From Minisyncoccota bacterium (GTDB taxonomy: Bacteria > Patescibacteriota > Minisyncoccia > Phycocordibacterales > Phycocordibacteraceae), in the NCBI GenBank assembly GCA_018062165.1, contig JAGOSU010000022.1, positions 1-11,912 of the forward strand: 11,912 nt of DNA, read 5' to 3'. The position numbers and the translations under genes are program-made. This document shows, piece after piece, positions 1 to 6,227 of the stretch. The notes below the pieces were generated by a model. That model searched no databases and was not told the DNA's origin. It saw only the letters and a program-made list of their open reading frames with translations. How positions within the stretch are numbered: position 1 is the stretch's first letter; each line of letters begins with the position of its first letter.

Positions 1-991
1 TCGCTACCTCTAGCATGCCGGGGTCTATCTCAACTACCTCTGCGTTCATGGATGGATAGCGGCCCAGGAGATAGCGCGGGAATGCCTCGACGCAACCGCC
101 AAGGAACAAGGCCTTTTCTGGGCCCCTGGGAAAGAAGGAAGCGATTGCGGTGTCGTGGGCTCTCAAGTACCACTCCACGACCCGTGACTCATCCACCCTA
201 CCTTCCTCATCCACATACATCTGGCATTGGATTCCAGCCGAGCTTGTCCAGAGCGCAAGTGTTTGTTCCTCGTTGTATGTTTCGTTTGTCACGAAAATAC
301 GGTTGTAGGCAGTCGATACATCCGCCACCGCACGGCCTGCTTGCGTAGGAAGGGTATTCAAAAGAAGCGCACAGGCAAGAACGCCGATAAGCACCCAGGT
401 ACGCTTCCCGGCATCTTTCTGCGAAACGAGGTATGCAAGTGTGAGAATAAGAATCGCAACACCAAGCAGGATGATGTCGACGCCGAACAAGGGGACGAGG
501 AGCAGTCCGCTTGCAAGGGCGCCGACGATTGACCCTGCGGTCCCGACCGCGTTCAACTCTCCCACCACTTTTGATGAATAGGAGAGATTCTGAATGAGGT
601 TTTTTGCAAGAAGGGGAGAGACCGCAGCTAGGAGAATCACCGTGGGCATGAACAGGAGCGCGCCTGCAAGTATGGCTCCCCATACGACCGACACATGCTC
701 GCTAGCAATCCAGGTTGGCAGCACATCTCGAAGACCCCAGGTAAGAATGGCGGCGATGCCAGCCAGGAAGAGCACCAACCCAATCCGTTCTCTTGATGCA
801 TTTTTGTCTCCGAAGCGCCCACCATAGTGGTAGCCGAGCGCCATGCCGCCGAGCACTACGGCGATGAGCCCAGCCCACACGCCAACTGAAGTGCCCAGAT
901 AGGGGGCAAGGAGGCGGCCGCCCGTTATTTCAAACACGAGAATGACTGCGTTGGTCAGGAAGGAAACAGCATAGAAGCCGAATGTGGTCAT
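1..991 (-). CDS. Fused membrane / spermidine synthase-like protein, N-terminal part (cut by window edge)
   Basis: The reverse strand is open from an ATG at 991 to the left edge, giving 330 residues without a stop. Residues about 5-25, 35-55, 70-90, 102-128, 150-188 and 197-213 are hydrophobic and look like 6-7 membrane helices. A soluble region follows. It contains YNRIFV (229-234), the counterpart of the start of the spermidine-synthase fold, and a Rossmann-type AdoMet-binding start, ALFLGGC at 294-300 followed by VEIDP at 320-324. This order, membrane domain then aminopropyltransferase-like domain, matches the family annotated as fused MFS/spermidine synthase. Members of that family often lack proven polyamine activity, so the substrate is unknown. 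The rest of the methyltransferase-like fold lies outside the window. Its start faces the cupredoxin gene with only 16 bases between the start codons. An in-frame ATG at 1018 is possible but would overlap that gene. Family assignment is good; function is uncertain. Confidence 0.85.
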   Translation of the reverse strand, partial: MTTFGFYAVSFLTNAVILVFEITGGRLLAPYLGTSVGVWAGLIAVVLGGMALGYHYGGRFGDKNASRERIGLVLFLAGIAAILTWGLRDVLPTWIASEHVSVVWGAILAGALLFMPTVILLAAVSPLLAKNLIQNLSYSSKVVGELNAVGTAGSIVGALASGLLLVPLFGVDIILLGVAILILTLAYLVSQKDAGKRTWVLIGVLACALLLNTLPTQAGRAVADVSTAYNRIFVTNETYNEEQTLALWTSSAGIQCQMYVDEEGRVDESRVVEWYLRAHDTAIASFFPRGPEKALFLGGCVEAFPRYLLGRYPSMNAEVVEIDPGMLEVA

Positions 992-992
992 T

Positions 993-998
993 GGAGGT
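993..998 (+). promoter_or_regulatory. Shine-Dalgarno GGAGGT for the cupredoxin gene
   Basis: GGAGGT ends 9 bases before the ATG at 1008, an ideal spacing. It decides that start over the in-frame GTG at 984, which lies upstream of this site. It is the only strong Shine-Dalgarno I see in front of a gene in this window, so this gene is presumably carried on a leadered mRNA. No clear promoter for it could be picked out inside the facing gene. Confidence 0.75.
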
Positions 999-999
999 A

Positions 1000-1005
1000 A
1001 TGATA
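1000..1005 (-). promoter_or_regulatory. Candidate -10 box (TATCAT) for the leftward gene
   Basis: Read on the minus strand, TATCAT lies 8 bases upstream of the ATG at 991, the same distance as the -10-like boxes of the other leaderless-looking genes here. An overlapping alternative, TAGTAT at 1008-1003, has a TTGTTT 16 bases further upstream. There is no purine-rich Shine-Dalgarno on this strand. Support is weak because the stretch also carries the Shine-Dalgarno and start of the opposite gene. Confidence 0.3.
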
Positions 1006-1007
1006 CT

Positions 1008-1415
1008 ATGGAGTCCATGACACGAAACAACCTCATTTTGCTTGCATGTATTGTTGTGCTTGGCGCCGCGTATATCGGGTACCAGTACTTCTCAACACCT
1101 CCTACGGAGACGGCCTCAGTAGTGGGTGCTGTACCCGAAGGTGCGCACGTTATCACGCTCACGAAGGAAGGGTTCGTACCAGCGGAACTCACCGTCAAGA
1201 ATGGAGAGACAGTTACCTTCAACACCACGACCGGCTCTCTGTTCTGGCCTGCATCGAATCTACACCCCTCGCACCTCGTGTATTCTGAGTTCGACCCCAA
1301 AGAGCCAGTGCAGCCGGATGCGTCGTGGAGCTTCACTTTCACGAAGCCTGGGGAGTGGGAGTTTCATGATCACCTCGCGCCGTATTTCACCGGCGTTATA
1401 ACTGTTACCGAATAA
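1008..1415 (+). CDS. Membrane-anchored cupredoxin-like protein
   Basis: 135 residues. An N-terminal hydrophobic helix at about 9-27 anchors the protein, with the rest outside the membrane. Residues about 46-135 form a cupredoxin-like beta-sandwich: the strand GFVPAELTVKNGETVTF (55-71) and the closing GEWEFHDHLAP...GVITV are typical of bacterial plastocyanin/nitrosocyanin-type domains. The likely copper ligands are histidines: H86 and H89 in NLHPSH and H120 and H122 in FHDH. The Cys ligand of a blue-copper site is missing, so this would be a His-rich non-blue or copper-storage/delivery site rather than a classical electron carrier. The start is chosen by the Shine-Dalgarno at 993-998. The next gene begins after a single base and is also exported, so the two are probably co-translated and may share a role in copper handling or redox at the cell surface. 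Metal binding is inferred, not shown. Confidence 0.82.
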   Translation: MESMTRNNLILLACIVVLGAAYIGYQYFSTPPTETASVVGAVPEGAHVITLTKEGFVPAELTVKNGETVTFNTTTGSLFWPASNLHPSHLVYSEFDPKEPVQPDASWSFTFTKPGEWEFHDHLAPYFTGVITVTE

Positions 1416-1416
1416 T

Positions 1417-1899
1417 ATGAAAGTATTTCTTCTCGTGTTCCTTCTTTCGTTCCCGTTTGTGGCAAGTGCGCATGGTGACACTCCGTCGTTCGAGTTGGAA
1501 GTGGGGAGCTATCTCATCGACATCGGCTACAGCACCGAGACTCCCTCTACCAAGGACGCGGTGTTGTTTGATTTTGGAATCACCACGTCTGGAGAGGAGG
1601 TAGCGTTCTCCGATGTATGGGTAAAGATAGAAGACGAGAAGAAAGCAGTGGTGTTAGCAACCGGTGTTCACAACGCTGAGTTCGGAGGGCCGCGTCTCTC
1701 CTACGTGTTCCCGGAAGCGGGAACCTACACGCTGTTCGCACGCTTTGAGAACGAGGACGGCTCCCTTGCTGAGGCCTCGTTTCCTCTTACGGTGAACAGC
1801 GCCGAGGAGTCGTTGGACGGGAAGTATCTGTTTGGGCTTGTGGGCCTTATCGTCGGGGTCCTGGGTGCCTTCCTCGCTCTTCGGAGGAAGTCGGTGTAG
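1417..1899 (+). CDS. Exported beta-sandwich protein with C-terminal membrane anchor
   Basis: 160 residues. Residues 1-18 form a signal peptide (MKVFLLVFLLSFPFVASA) with a good Ala-X-Ala cleavage site just before H19. Residues about 22-127 are beta-rich and resemble YtkA/CopC/FixH-type extracytoplasmic sandwiches, for example FPEAGTYTLFARF at 98-110, but I cannot name the family firmly. A single membrane helix at about 137-155 ends in RRKSV, which places the domain outside the cell. If cleaved as predicted, the mature protein begins with His-Gly-Asp. H19 and H85 are the only two histidines in the protein. An N-terminal His is a copper ligand in CopC and other histidine-brace proteins, and the neighbour is cupredoxin-like, so copper binding is plausible but speculative. 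The start follows the previous stop by one base and has no Shine-Dalgarno, suggesting translational coupling. Confidence 0.8.
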   Translation: MKVFLLVFLLSFPFVASAHGDTPSFELEVGSYLIDIGYSTETPSTKDAVLFDFGITTSGEEVAFSDVWVKIEDEKKAVVLATGVHNAEFGGPRLSYVFPEAGTYTLFARFENEDGSLAEASFPLTVNSAEESLDGKYLFGLVGLIVGVLGAFLALRRKSV

Positions 1900-1905
1900 T
1901 ACAAT
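1900..1905 (+). promoter_or_regulatory. -10 box TACAAT for GAPDH, leaderless-type
   Basis: TACAAT begins one base after the previous stop and ends 8 bases before the ATG at 1914. Transcription would therefore start at or within a base or two of the start codon. No Shine-Dalgarno lies between. No convincing -35 is visible. Confidence 0.55.
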
Positions 1906-1913
1906 CGGGGCAT

Positions 1914-2933
1914 ATGAAAACCATACGCGTAGCGATTAACGGCTTCGGACGCATCGGACGGGCGTTCGTACGACAGGCCTGGAACCGCCCTGAAATAGAG
2001 CTGGTGGCAATTAACGACCTTGGTTCAATCGAAACTGCCGCCTATCTGCTTGCCTACGACACCGTCTACGGCCGCGCACCGTTTACCGTCGAGAAGAAGG
2101 AGGGAGCGCTCGTCATCGACGGGAAGGAAGTGAAGGTCCTCGCCGAGAAGGACCCTACGGTCTTGCCGTGGAAAGAGATGAATATTGATGTAGTAGTTGA
2201 AGCCACGGGCGTCTTCAATGACTACCAGAAGGCGCGCGTGCACCTTGATGCTGGTGCTCGCCGCGTGGTCATCACCGCACCGGCGAAGGGAGACGAAGGC
2301 CCTGACAAGGGAGCTACTGTGCTGATGGGTGTCAACGAGGACATGATGAAGACCTGTCCAGTCACGAGTAACGCTTCCTGCACCACTAACGCAGGAAGTC
2401 CGGTCATCGCCATCATGGACGAAAGCGTTGGCATTGAGCACGCAATGCTCTCAACCACGCACGCGTATACCGCCACGCAGTCTATTGTTGACGGTGCATC
2501 GAAGAAAGATTTACGCGAAGGTCGTGCTGCCGCACAGAACATCATTCCTTCTTCGACTGGCGCAGCCATTGCCGTCACCAGGGCGTACCCATCTTTGGAA
2601 GGGAAGTTCGATGGTATTTCACTTCGCGTTCCGGTTCCCGTCGGTTCTATTGCCGACATCACCTTCGTTGCTAAACGCGACACGAGTGCCGAGGAGATTA
2701 ACGACATCCTTCGTAAGGCTGCAAGTGAAGCACGTTGGAAGGGAGTCTTTGCAGTAAGCGACGGCGCACTCGTGAGCTCCGACATCATCGACGACCGCCA
2801 TGCCTCCATTGCGGATCTTCCGATGACTCGCGTGGTGAACAAGCGTTTGGTGAAAGTGCTCGCCTGGTACGACAACGAAGCTGGGTACACGCACACACTT
2901 GTAGAGCACGTCATCAAGGCCGCCAACGCATGA
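1914..2933 (+). CDS. gap: Glyceraldehyde-3-phosphate dehydrogenase, type I
   Basis: 339 residues, the normal length of the phosphorylating type I enzyme. It interconverts glyceraldehyde-3-phosphate and 1,3-bisphosphoglycerate with NAD(H) in the cytoplasm. The Rossmann motif NGFGRIGR is at 9-16. D35 in AINDL, at the end of the second strand, favours NAD over NADP. The catalytic Cys is C156 in SNASCTTN and its partner His is H183 in STTHAY. The phosphate-site segments REGRAAAQNIIPSSTGAA (201-218) and LRVPVPVGS are intact, as is the C-terminal WYDNEAGY. The enzyme should be active. The usual Cys-Leu after CTTN is Ala-Gly here. It opens the carbon block and overlaps rpiB by 4 bases (ATGA), so the two are co-translated. 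Confidence 0.97.
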   Translation: MKTIRVAINGFGRIGRAFVRQAWNRPEIELVAINDLGSIETAAYLLAYDTVYGRAPFTVEKKEGALVIDGKEVKVLAEKDPTVLPWKEMNIDVVVEATGVFNDYQKARVHLDAGARRVVITAPAKGDEGPDKGATVLMGVNEDMMKTCPVTSNASCTTNAGSPVIAIMDESVGIEHAMLSTTHAYTATQSIVDGASKKDLREGRAAAQNIIPSSTGAAIAVTRAYPSLEGKFDGISLRVPVPVGSIADITFVAKRDTSAEEINDILRKAASEARWKGVFAVSDGALVSSDIIDDRHASIADLPMTRVVNKRLVKVLAWYDNEAGYTHTLVEHVIKAANA

Positions 2934-3397
2934 AGCTCTTTATCGCTACCGATCACGGAGGCTTTGAGCTCAAAGAGAGCTTGAAGCCCTGGCTCGCCGG
3001 ACTCGGGCACGAGGTTGAGGATTGCGGAGCGTTCACCTTCGACAAAGAAGATGACTACCCGGATTTCATCACTCCGTGTGCTGAGAACGTGGCGAAGAAC
3101 CCTGGAAGCATGGGCATCATCATCGGTGGGTCAGGACAAGGAGAGGGCATGGCGGCCAACCGCATCAAGGGAGCCCGTGCGGCTGTCTTTTATGGAGAAC
3201 CTTCTCGCAAACAAACCGATAGCGAAGGGAAGGAAATAGACATGATTGTCTCGACACGCGACCACAACGACGCCAACGTGTTGTCGCTCGGAGCCAGGTT
3301 CCTTTCGGAAGAGGAGGTAAAGGACGCAATTACGCGGTTTCTAGCTACTCCATTCTCTGACCACGAGCGCCACAAACGTCGCATTGCGAAGTTCTAG
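2930..3397 (+). CDS. rpiB: Ribose-5-phosphate isomerase B
   Basis: 155 residues. The protein interconverts ribose-5-phosphate and ribulose-5-phosphate. The start ATG overlaps the GAPDH stop (ATGA), and the N-terminus MKLFIATDHGG fits the family exactly; D8 and H9 are the conserved phosphate/sugar contacts. The substrate loop is IIIGGSGQGEGMAANR (63-78). The E. coli-type catalytic Cys (CGTG) is replaced by Gly, while E72 sits where the Mycobacterium tuberculosis enzyme uses a catalytic Glu (its loop is GGSGNGEQIAANK). The C-terminal ERHKRRIAKF also resembles the mycobacterial branch. This is therefore an active actinobacterial-type RpiB with Glu as the base, not a broken enzyme. D111-H112-N113 corresponds to the conserved EHNN segment. 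It feeds the RPE and transketolase genes downstream. Confidence 0.95.
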   Translation: MKLFIATDHGGFELKESLKPWLAGLGHEVEDCGAFTFDKEDDYPDFITPCAENVAKNPGSMGIIIGGSGQGEGMAANRIKGARAAVFYGEPSRKQTDSEGKEIDMIVSTRDHNDANVLSLGARFLSEEEVKDAITRFLATPFSDHERHKRRIAKF

Positions 3398-3417
3398 GAA
3401 AACCCCTCCCCACTGGG

Positions 3418-3423
3418 TATACT
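3418..3423 (+). promoter_or_regulatory. -10 box TATACT for the first RPE-like gene, leaderless-type
   Basis: TATACT ends 8 bases before the ATG at 3432, in a 34-base gap after rpiB. There is no Shine-Dalgarno between the box and the start codon, so the transcript probably begins at the ATG. The upstream sequence is a C-rich run without a clear -35. Confidence 0.6.
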
Positions 3424-3431
3424 TTTAGGTA

Positions 3432-4154
3432 ATGGGCGTATCCATCGTTCCTGCGATATACGCGAACTCCAAGCAAGATGTGGAGCAGCAGCTTTCGCAA
3501 CTCACTGGCTTTGCTGACACGGTGCAGATAAATGTCGTTGATGGAAAATTCGCAACTCCCGCGTCGTGGCCGTACGCACTCAACTCCCACGACCTCTCAC
3601 ACATGGTCGCTCGTAAAGAGATGCTCCCGTACTGGGGGCGTTTTCGTTTTGAGGTAGATATACTCGCTGATCCAGAGGAAGTGGTAGGGCAATGGATTGC
3701 GGTAGGAGCTTCACGCCTGACGCTGCATGTAGGCAGCACGAAGAATCTTGAGAAGGTGATGCGAGACCTGGAAGTACACTATGGGTACGATAAGGATTTT
3801 GCATCAGACCTTCTTTCGGTCGGTCTCTCGCTTGGTATTGATACGGACCCGAAAGTAATTGAACACTTTATTGACCGTATCGACTACGTTCAGTTTGCGG
3901 GAGTCGCGCGCATCGGCAAACACGGGGAGCCATTTGATAAGCGGGTGATAGAGCGCATCAAAGAGTTCCGAAAGAAGTTTCCCCTCATGCCAATACAGGC
4001 TGATAGTGGTGTTTCGCGGGCGACCGCGCCTGCCTTGCTTCAAGCAGGTGTCTCGCGGCTTGTTGTGGGAAGTGACCTCTGGCGTGCGGAGAATAGAGCA
4101 GGTCGCTATCAGGAGCTGAAGAGCCTCATAGAGCAGTACGGCATCTACGAATAG
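3432..4154 (+). CDS. RPE-like TIM-barrel protein with lost catalytic metal site
   Basis: 240 residues, slightly longer than ribulose-phosphate 3-epimerase (about 220). The fold pattern is clear: QINVVDGKF at 32-40 matches the HVDVMDGHF strand, FEVDILADP (73-81) matches DVHLMI.P, ASRLTLHVG (93-101) matches the third barrel signature, QADSGVS (189-195) matches VDGGI, and VVGSDL (211-216) is the C-terminal phosphate grip. In true RPE the zinc/iron site is made by His and Asp of HVD, His of the DVHLM strand and Asp of VDGG. Here these are Q32, N34, D76 and D191, so three of the four are changed. Normal epimerase chemistry is unlikely. It sits directly before a second RPE-like gene that keeps the ligands, so it may be a partner subunit, a regulator or an enzyme with another substrate. 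It has its own leaderless-type promoter. Confidence 0.85.
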   Translation: MGVSIVPAIYANSKQDVEQQLSQLTGFADTVQINVVDGKFATPASWPYALNSHDLSHMVARKEMLPYWGRFRFEVDILADPEEVVGQWIAVGASRLTLHVGSTKNLEKVMRDLEVHYGYDKDFASDLLSVGLSLGIDTDPKVIEHFIDRIDYVQFAGVARIGKHGEPFDKRVIERIKEFRKKFPLMPIQADSGVSRATAPALLQAGVSRLVVGSDLWRAENRAGRYQELKSLIEQYGIYE

Positions 4155-4184
4155 CTGGGGATTACGGGATAGGGAAGAGTCCGG

Positions 4185-4190
4185 TACACT
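4185..4190 (+). promoter_or_regulatory. -10 box TACACT for the second RPE-like gene, leaderless-type
   Basis: TACACT ends 8 bases before the ATG at 4199. The spacer ACCAACAA carries no Shine-Dalgarno. The geometry is the same as at 3418 and 1900. No clear -35 is seen. Confidence 0.55.
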
Positions 4191-4198
4191 ACCAACAA

Positions 4199-4855
4199 AT
4201 GATTGAGATAGTCCCCACGGTCGTTCCGGAATCCCTTGAGGACATCATTGCTGTTGTCGAGCGCTACAAGTCCTTTGCAACAAGGATTCACGTTGATGTA
4301 GCAGATGGGAAGTTTGCCCCCAACACGACGTGGATGCCCAAAGAAGGAGACCAACTTCCGCCGGGTATGGAGTACGAGATTCACATGATGGTCGCAGACC
4401 CGCACGAAATGGGACTTGAGTATGCCAAAGCGGGTGCGCACGCTCTCATCGGACATGTCGAGGCGTTTGGAAGCGCAATGACCGCACAGCTCGCGTACGA
4501 CGCATGGAAAGAAGCAGGAATTAGGGAGGTACAGGCAGCCGCGCTCTTCCAGACCCCTGTTGAAGCTCTTTCACCGTATGTGCCCATGAGCGATTACATT
4601 CTTCTTATGACCATCGCCTCCATTGGGGTGCAGGGCATTCCGTTTGAAGAGGAGGGAATCGAGCGCATCCGCCGCTTCCACGAGCTGTATCCAGACGCAA
4701 AGATAGCGGTGGATGGTGGAGTTTCGCTCAAGAACATTGACCGCCTTGCAGCAGCTGGAGCTCGTCATTGCTGCGCGGGTTCTTCTATCTCACGGGCGGA
4801 GGACCCGGCGAAGGCGTATGCGGACCTTATTGCGCTTGGAAATAGCGCGGTATAA
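4199..4855 (+). CDS. rpe: Ribulose-phosphate 3-epimerase family protein
   Basis: 218 residues, the usual RPE length. RPE interconverts ribulose-5-phosphate and xylulose-5-phosphate for transketolase. All four metal/acid-base residues are present: H31 and D33 in RIHVDVADGKFAPN, H62 in EIHMMVADP, and D172 in VDGGVS. The C-terminal phosphate-binding stretch is CAGSSIS (192-198). Two departures stand out. The early Pro-Ser-Ile is P-T-V (6-8). The usual MTVNPGFGGQ.F loop over the active site is MTIASIGVQGIPF (137-149), so the PGFGGQ core is gone. It is the better candidate for the working epimerase of the pair, but substrate preference could differ. Its stop codon lies inside the -10 box of the transketolase gene that follows. 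Related allulose-phosphate or other hexulose-phosphate epimerases are an alternative. Confidence 0.85.
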   Translation: MIEIVPTVVPESLEDIIAVVERYKSFATRIHVDVADGKFAPNTTWMPKEGDQLPPGMEYEIHMMVADPHEMGLEYAKAGAHALIGHVEAFGSAMTAQLAYDAWKEAGIREVQAAALFQTPVEALSPYVPMSDYILLMTIASIGVQGIPFEEEGIERIRRFHELYPDAKIAVDGGVSLKNIDRLAAAGARHCCAGSSISRAEDPAKAYADLIALGNSAV

Positions 4856-4856
4856 T
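4851..4856 (+). promoter_or_regulatory. Consensus -10 box TATAAT for transketolase N-half, overlapping the upstream stop
   Basis: A perfect TATAAT overlaps the TAA stop (4853-4855) of the RPE gene and ends 9 bases before the ATG at 4866. No Shine-Dalgarno lies between. A TTGCGC at 4830-4835 is a possible -35 with a short 15-base spacer. Confidence 0.65.
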
Positions 4857-4865
4857 CACCCCGAC

Positions 4866-5705
4866 ATGGCTCTCACCGACGAACAGATTACGGCGCTTGA
4901 GGATACGGCGCGAGAGATTCGTATCACAGTGCTCAAGATGATTCACGCGGCAAAGAGCGGCCACACTGCTGGTTCGCTTGGTATGGCAGACATCTTCACC
5001 GCCCTCTATTTCCATAGTGCCAAAAATGACCCAAAGAATCCTGACTGGGCAGAACGCGACCGCATTGTGCTATCCAATGGTCACATCACTCCAATCCGTT
5101 ACGCTACGATGGCACACAAGGGCTACTTCCCAGTAGAGGAGTGTCTGACACTTCGTAAGCTCGGTAGCCGACTCCAAGGACACCCGGAGCGCCACAAGCT
5201 CCCAGGACTTGAGACCACCTCCGGTCCTCTTGGTTCTGGCCTCTCACAAGCTGCGGGCATGGCGTACGCACTTAAGATGGATAAGAAATCACCAACGGTC
5301 TTTTGTTTGACCAGCGATGGTGAGCAACAGGAAGGGAATACATGGGAAGGTGCGATGTTTGCTGGCAAGTATCGGCTCCACAACCTTGTCCAGATTATGG
5401 ACCGCAACAACATTCAGATTGAAGGAAACACTGAAGACGTCATGCCGCTTGAGCCACTTGCGGATAAGTACCGTGCATTCAACTGGCACGTCATTGAAAT
5501 TGATGGGCACAACATGCGTGACATCATTGATGCGATTGAGGAGGCGCGCGCTATTAAGGAGAAGCCGATTCTTATCCTTGCGCACACGATTCCTGGCAAG
5601 GGAGTGAAAGAGATTGAAGGAAATTACAAGTGGCACGGTATCGCCCCTAAGGATGAGGATTTGCCGCGCTTTATTGAACAAGTAGAAGCCACCGCAACTG
5701 TATGA
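4866..5705 (+). CDS. tktN: Transketolase, N-terminal (ThDP-binding) subunit
   Basis: 279 residues, the length of stand-alone N-terminal transketolase subunits. Transketolase moves two-carbon units between ketoses and aldoses in the non-oxidative pentose phosphate pathway. The start MALTDEQITALEDTAREIR and the segment SGHTAGSLGMADI (31-43) fit the family. The thiamine-diphosphate/magnesium motif runs from S150-D151-G152-E153 through EGNTWEGAMFAG to IMDRNN (177-182), with D151 and N181 as the metal ligands. H33, H73 and the ETTSGPLGSGLS loop (116-127) supply conserved active-site positions. The C-terminal half is encoded separately at 6228-7217, after an intervening membrane-protein gene. The stop overlaps the next start (ATGA). 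In-frame sequence upstream to 4713 lies inside the RPE gene and is not part of this protein. The split pair should form a working heterotetramer. Confidence 0.95.
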   Translation: MALTDEQITALEDTAREIRITVLKMIHAAKSGHTAGSLGMADIFTALYFHSAKNDPKNPDWAERDRIVLSNGHITPIRYATMAHKGYFPVEECLTLRKLGSRLQGHPERHKLPGLETTSGPLGSGLSQAAGMAYALKMDKKSPTVFCLTSDGEQQEGNTWEGAMFAGKYRLHNLVQIMDRNNIQIEGNTEDVMPLEPLADKYRAFNWHVIEIDGHNMRDIIDAIEEARAIKEKPILILAHTIPGKGVKEIEGNYKWHGIAPKDEDLPRFIEQVEATATV

Positions 5706-6220
5706 CGAATCTCACCCCCGTGTTCTGGCGCGTAGCGGCCCTCGTCGCGTTTGTCGTTGCGATTGCAGTGTTCTTTATCATGGATGGGTCTAGCGTATTT
5801 CTACCACTCACCATCTTGGTTTTCGCAATTGCTCTGCTCTTTATGGGAGATTATGTGAACGATCGATCTCAAACCCCGGAGGAGCGCAAGCTCCCGCACG
5901 TTACACGCGCAGTGGACTTCATATACTTTATTGCAGGCCTTCCCATTGTCCTCACGATCTTTCATGAACTCATTATCTGCACCTTCGTTCCTTCGTTCGG
6001 TCTTCACGGCGCCGATGACCCTGCTTCCTGCACCGTTGGTTGGGGAATCTTTTTTCTTATCTATATCTTGCCCGTGTGGATAATCGGAACACTCTCCTTT
6101 GCCATCTTCCGTGTCCGAGCTCTAGTGCGGCTCGGGAAGCGAGGCAGGGCAATGTTAGTCCTATACGGTATATTTGGTCTTATACCCGCGCTAGGGATAG
6201 CGAGCCTTTTCTTTCTATAG
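5702..6220 (+). CDS. Five-helix membrane protein between the transketolase halves
   Basis: 172 residues, not recognised. Hydrophobic helices are at about 8-27, 31-49, 70-95, 113-136 and 150-170. The positive-inside rule places the loops at 50-69 (DRSQTPEERK) and 137-149 (RVRALVRLGKRGR) in the cytoplasm, the N-terminus inside and the C-terminus outside. C93 and C110 flank the outer loop between helices 3 and 4 and could form a disulfide. E89, H88 and D72 lie in or next to helix 3, so a polar channel is conceivable. The ATG overlaps the transketolase N-half stop (ATGA), so it is translationally coupled to it, and the C-half starts 7 bases after its stop. Whether it touches transketolase or is simply carried in the operon cannot be told from sequence. 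No family could be named. Confidence 0.85.
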   Translation: MTNLTPVFWRVAALVAFVVAIAVFFIMDGSSVFLPLTILVFAIALLFMGDYVNDRSQTPEERKLPHVTRAVDFIYFIAGLPIVLTIFHELIICTFVPSFGLHGADDPASCTVGWGIFFLIYILPVWIIGTLSFAIFRVRALVRLGKRGRAMLVLYGIFGLIPALGIASLFFL

Positions 6221-6227
6221 CTCTATC

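Noticed and set aside
207..683. 158-codon reverse-strand open frame
   Set aside because: It is in a different frame from the continuous 330-codon reverse-strand frame (1-991), which reads as membrane helices followed by a spermidine-synthase fold; the product of the shorter frame is Arg/Cys-rich and unlike any protein.
984..1007. GTG start at 984 for the cupredoxin gene
   Set aside because: The Shine-Dalgarno GGAGGT at 993-998 lies downstream of it and points to the ATG at 1008.
1016..1018. In-frame ATG at 1018 as the start of the leftward membrane/spermidine-synthase gene
   Set aside because: It would add nine residues overlapping the opposite gene and put the -10-like box inside the coding region; the family-like start is MTTFGFYAVSF at 991. 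It cannot be excluded completely.
2222..3010. 262-codon reverse-strand open frame
   Set aside because: It lies opposite GAPDH and the start of rpiB, both unmistakable; its Ser/Ala-rich product is a mirror of their codon usage.
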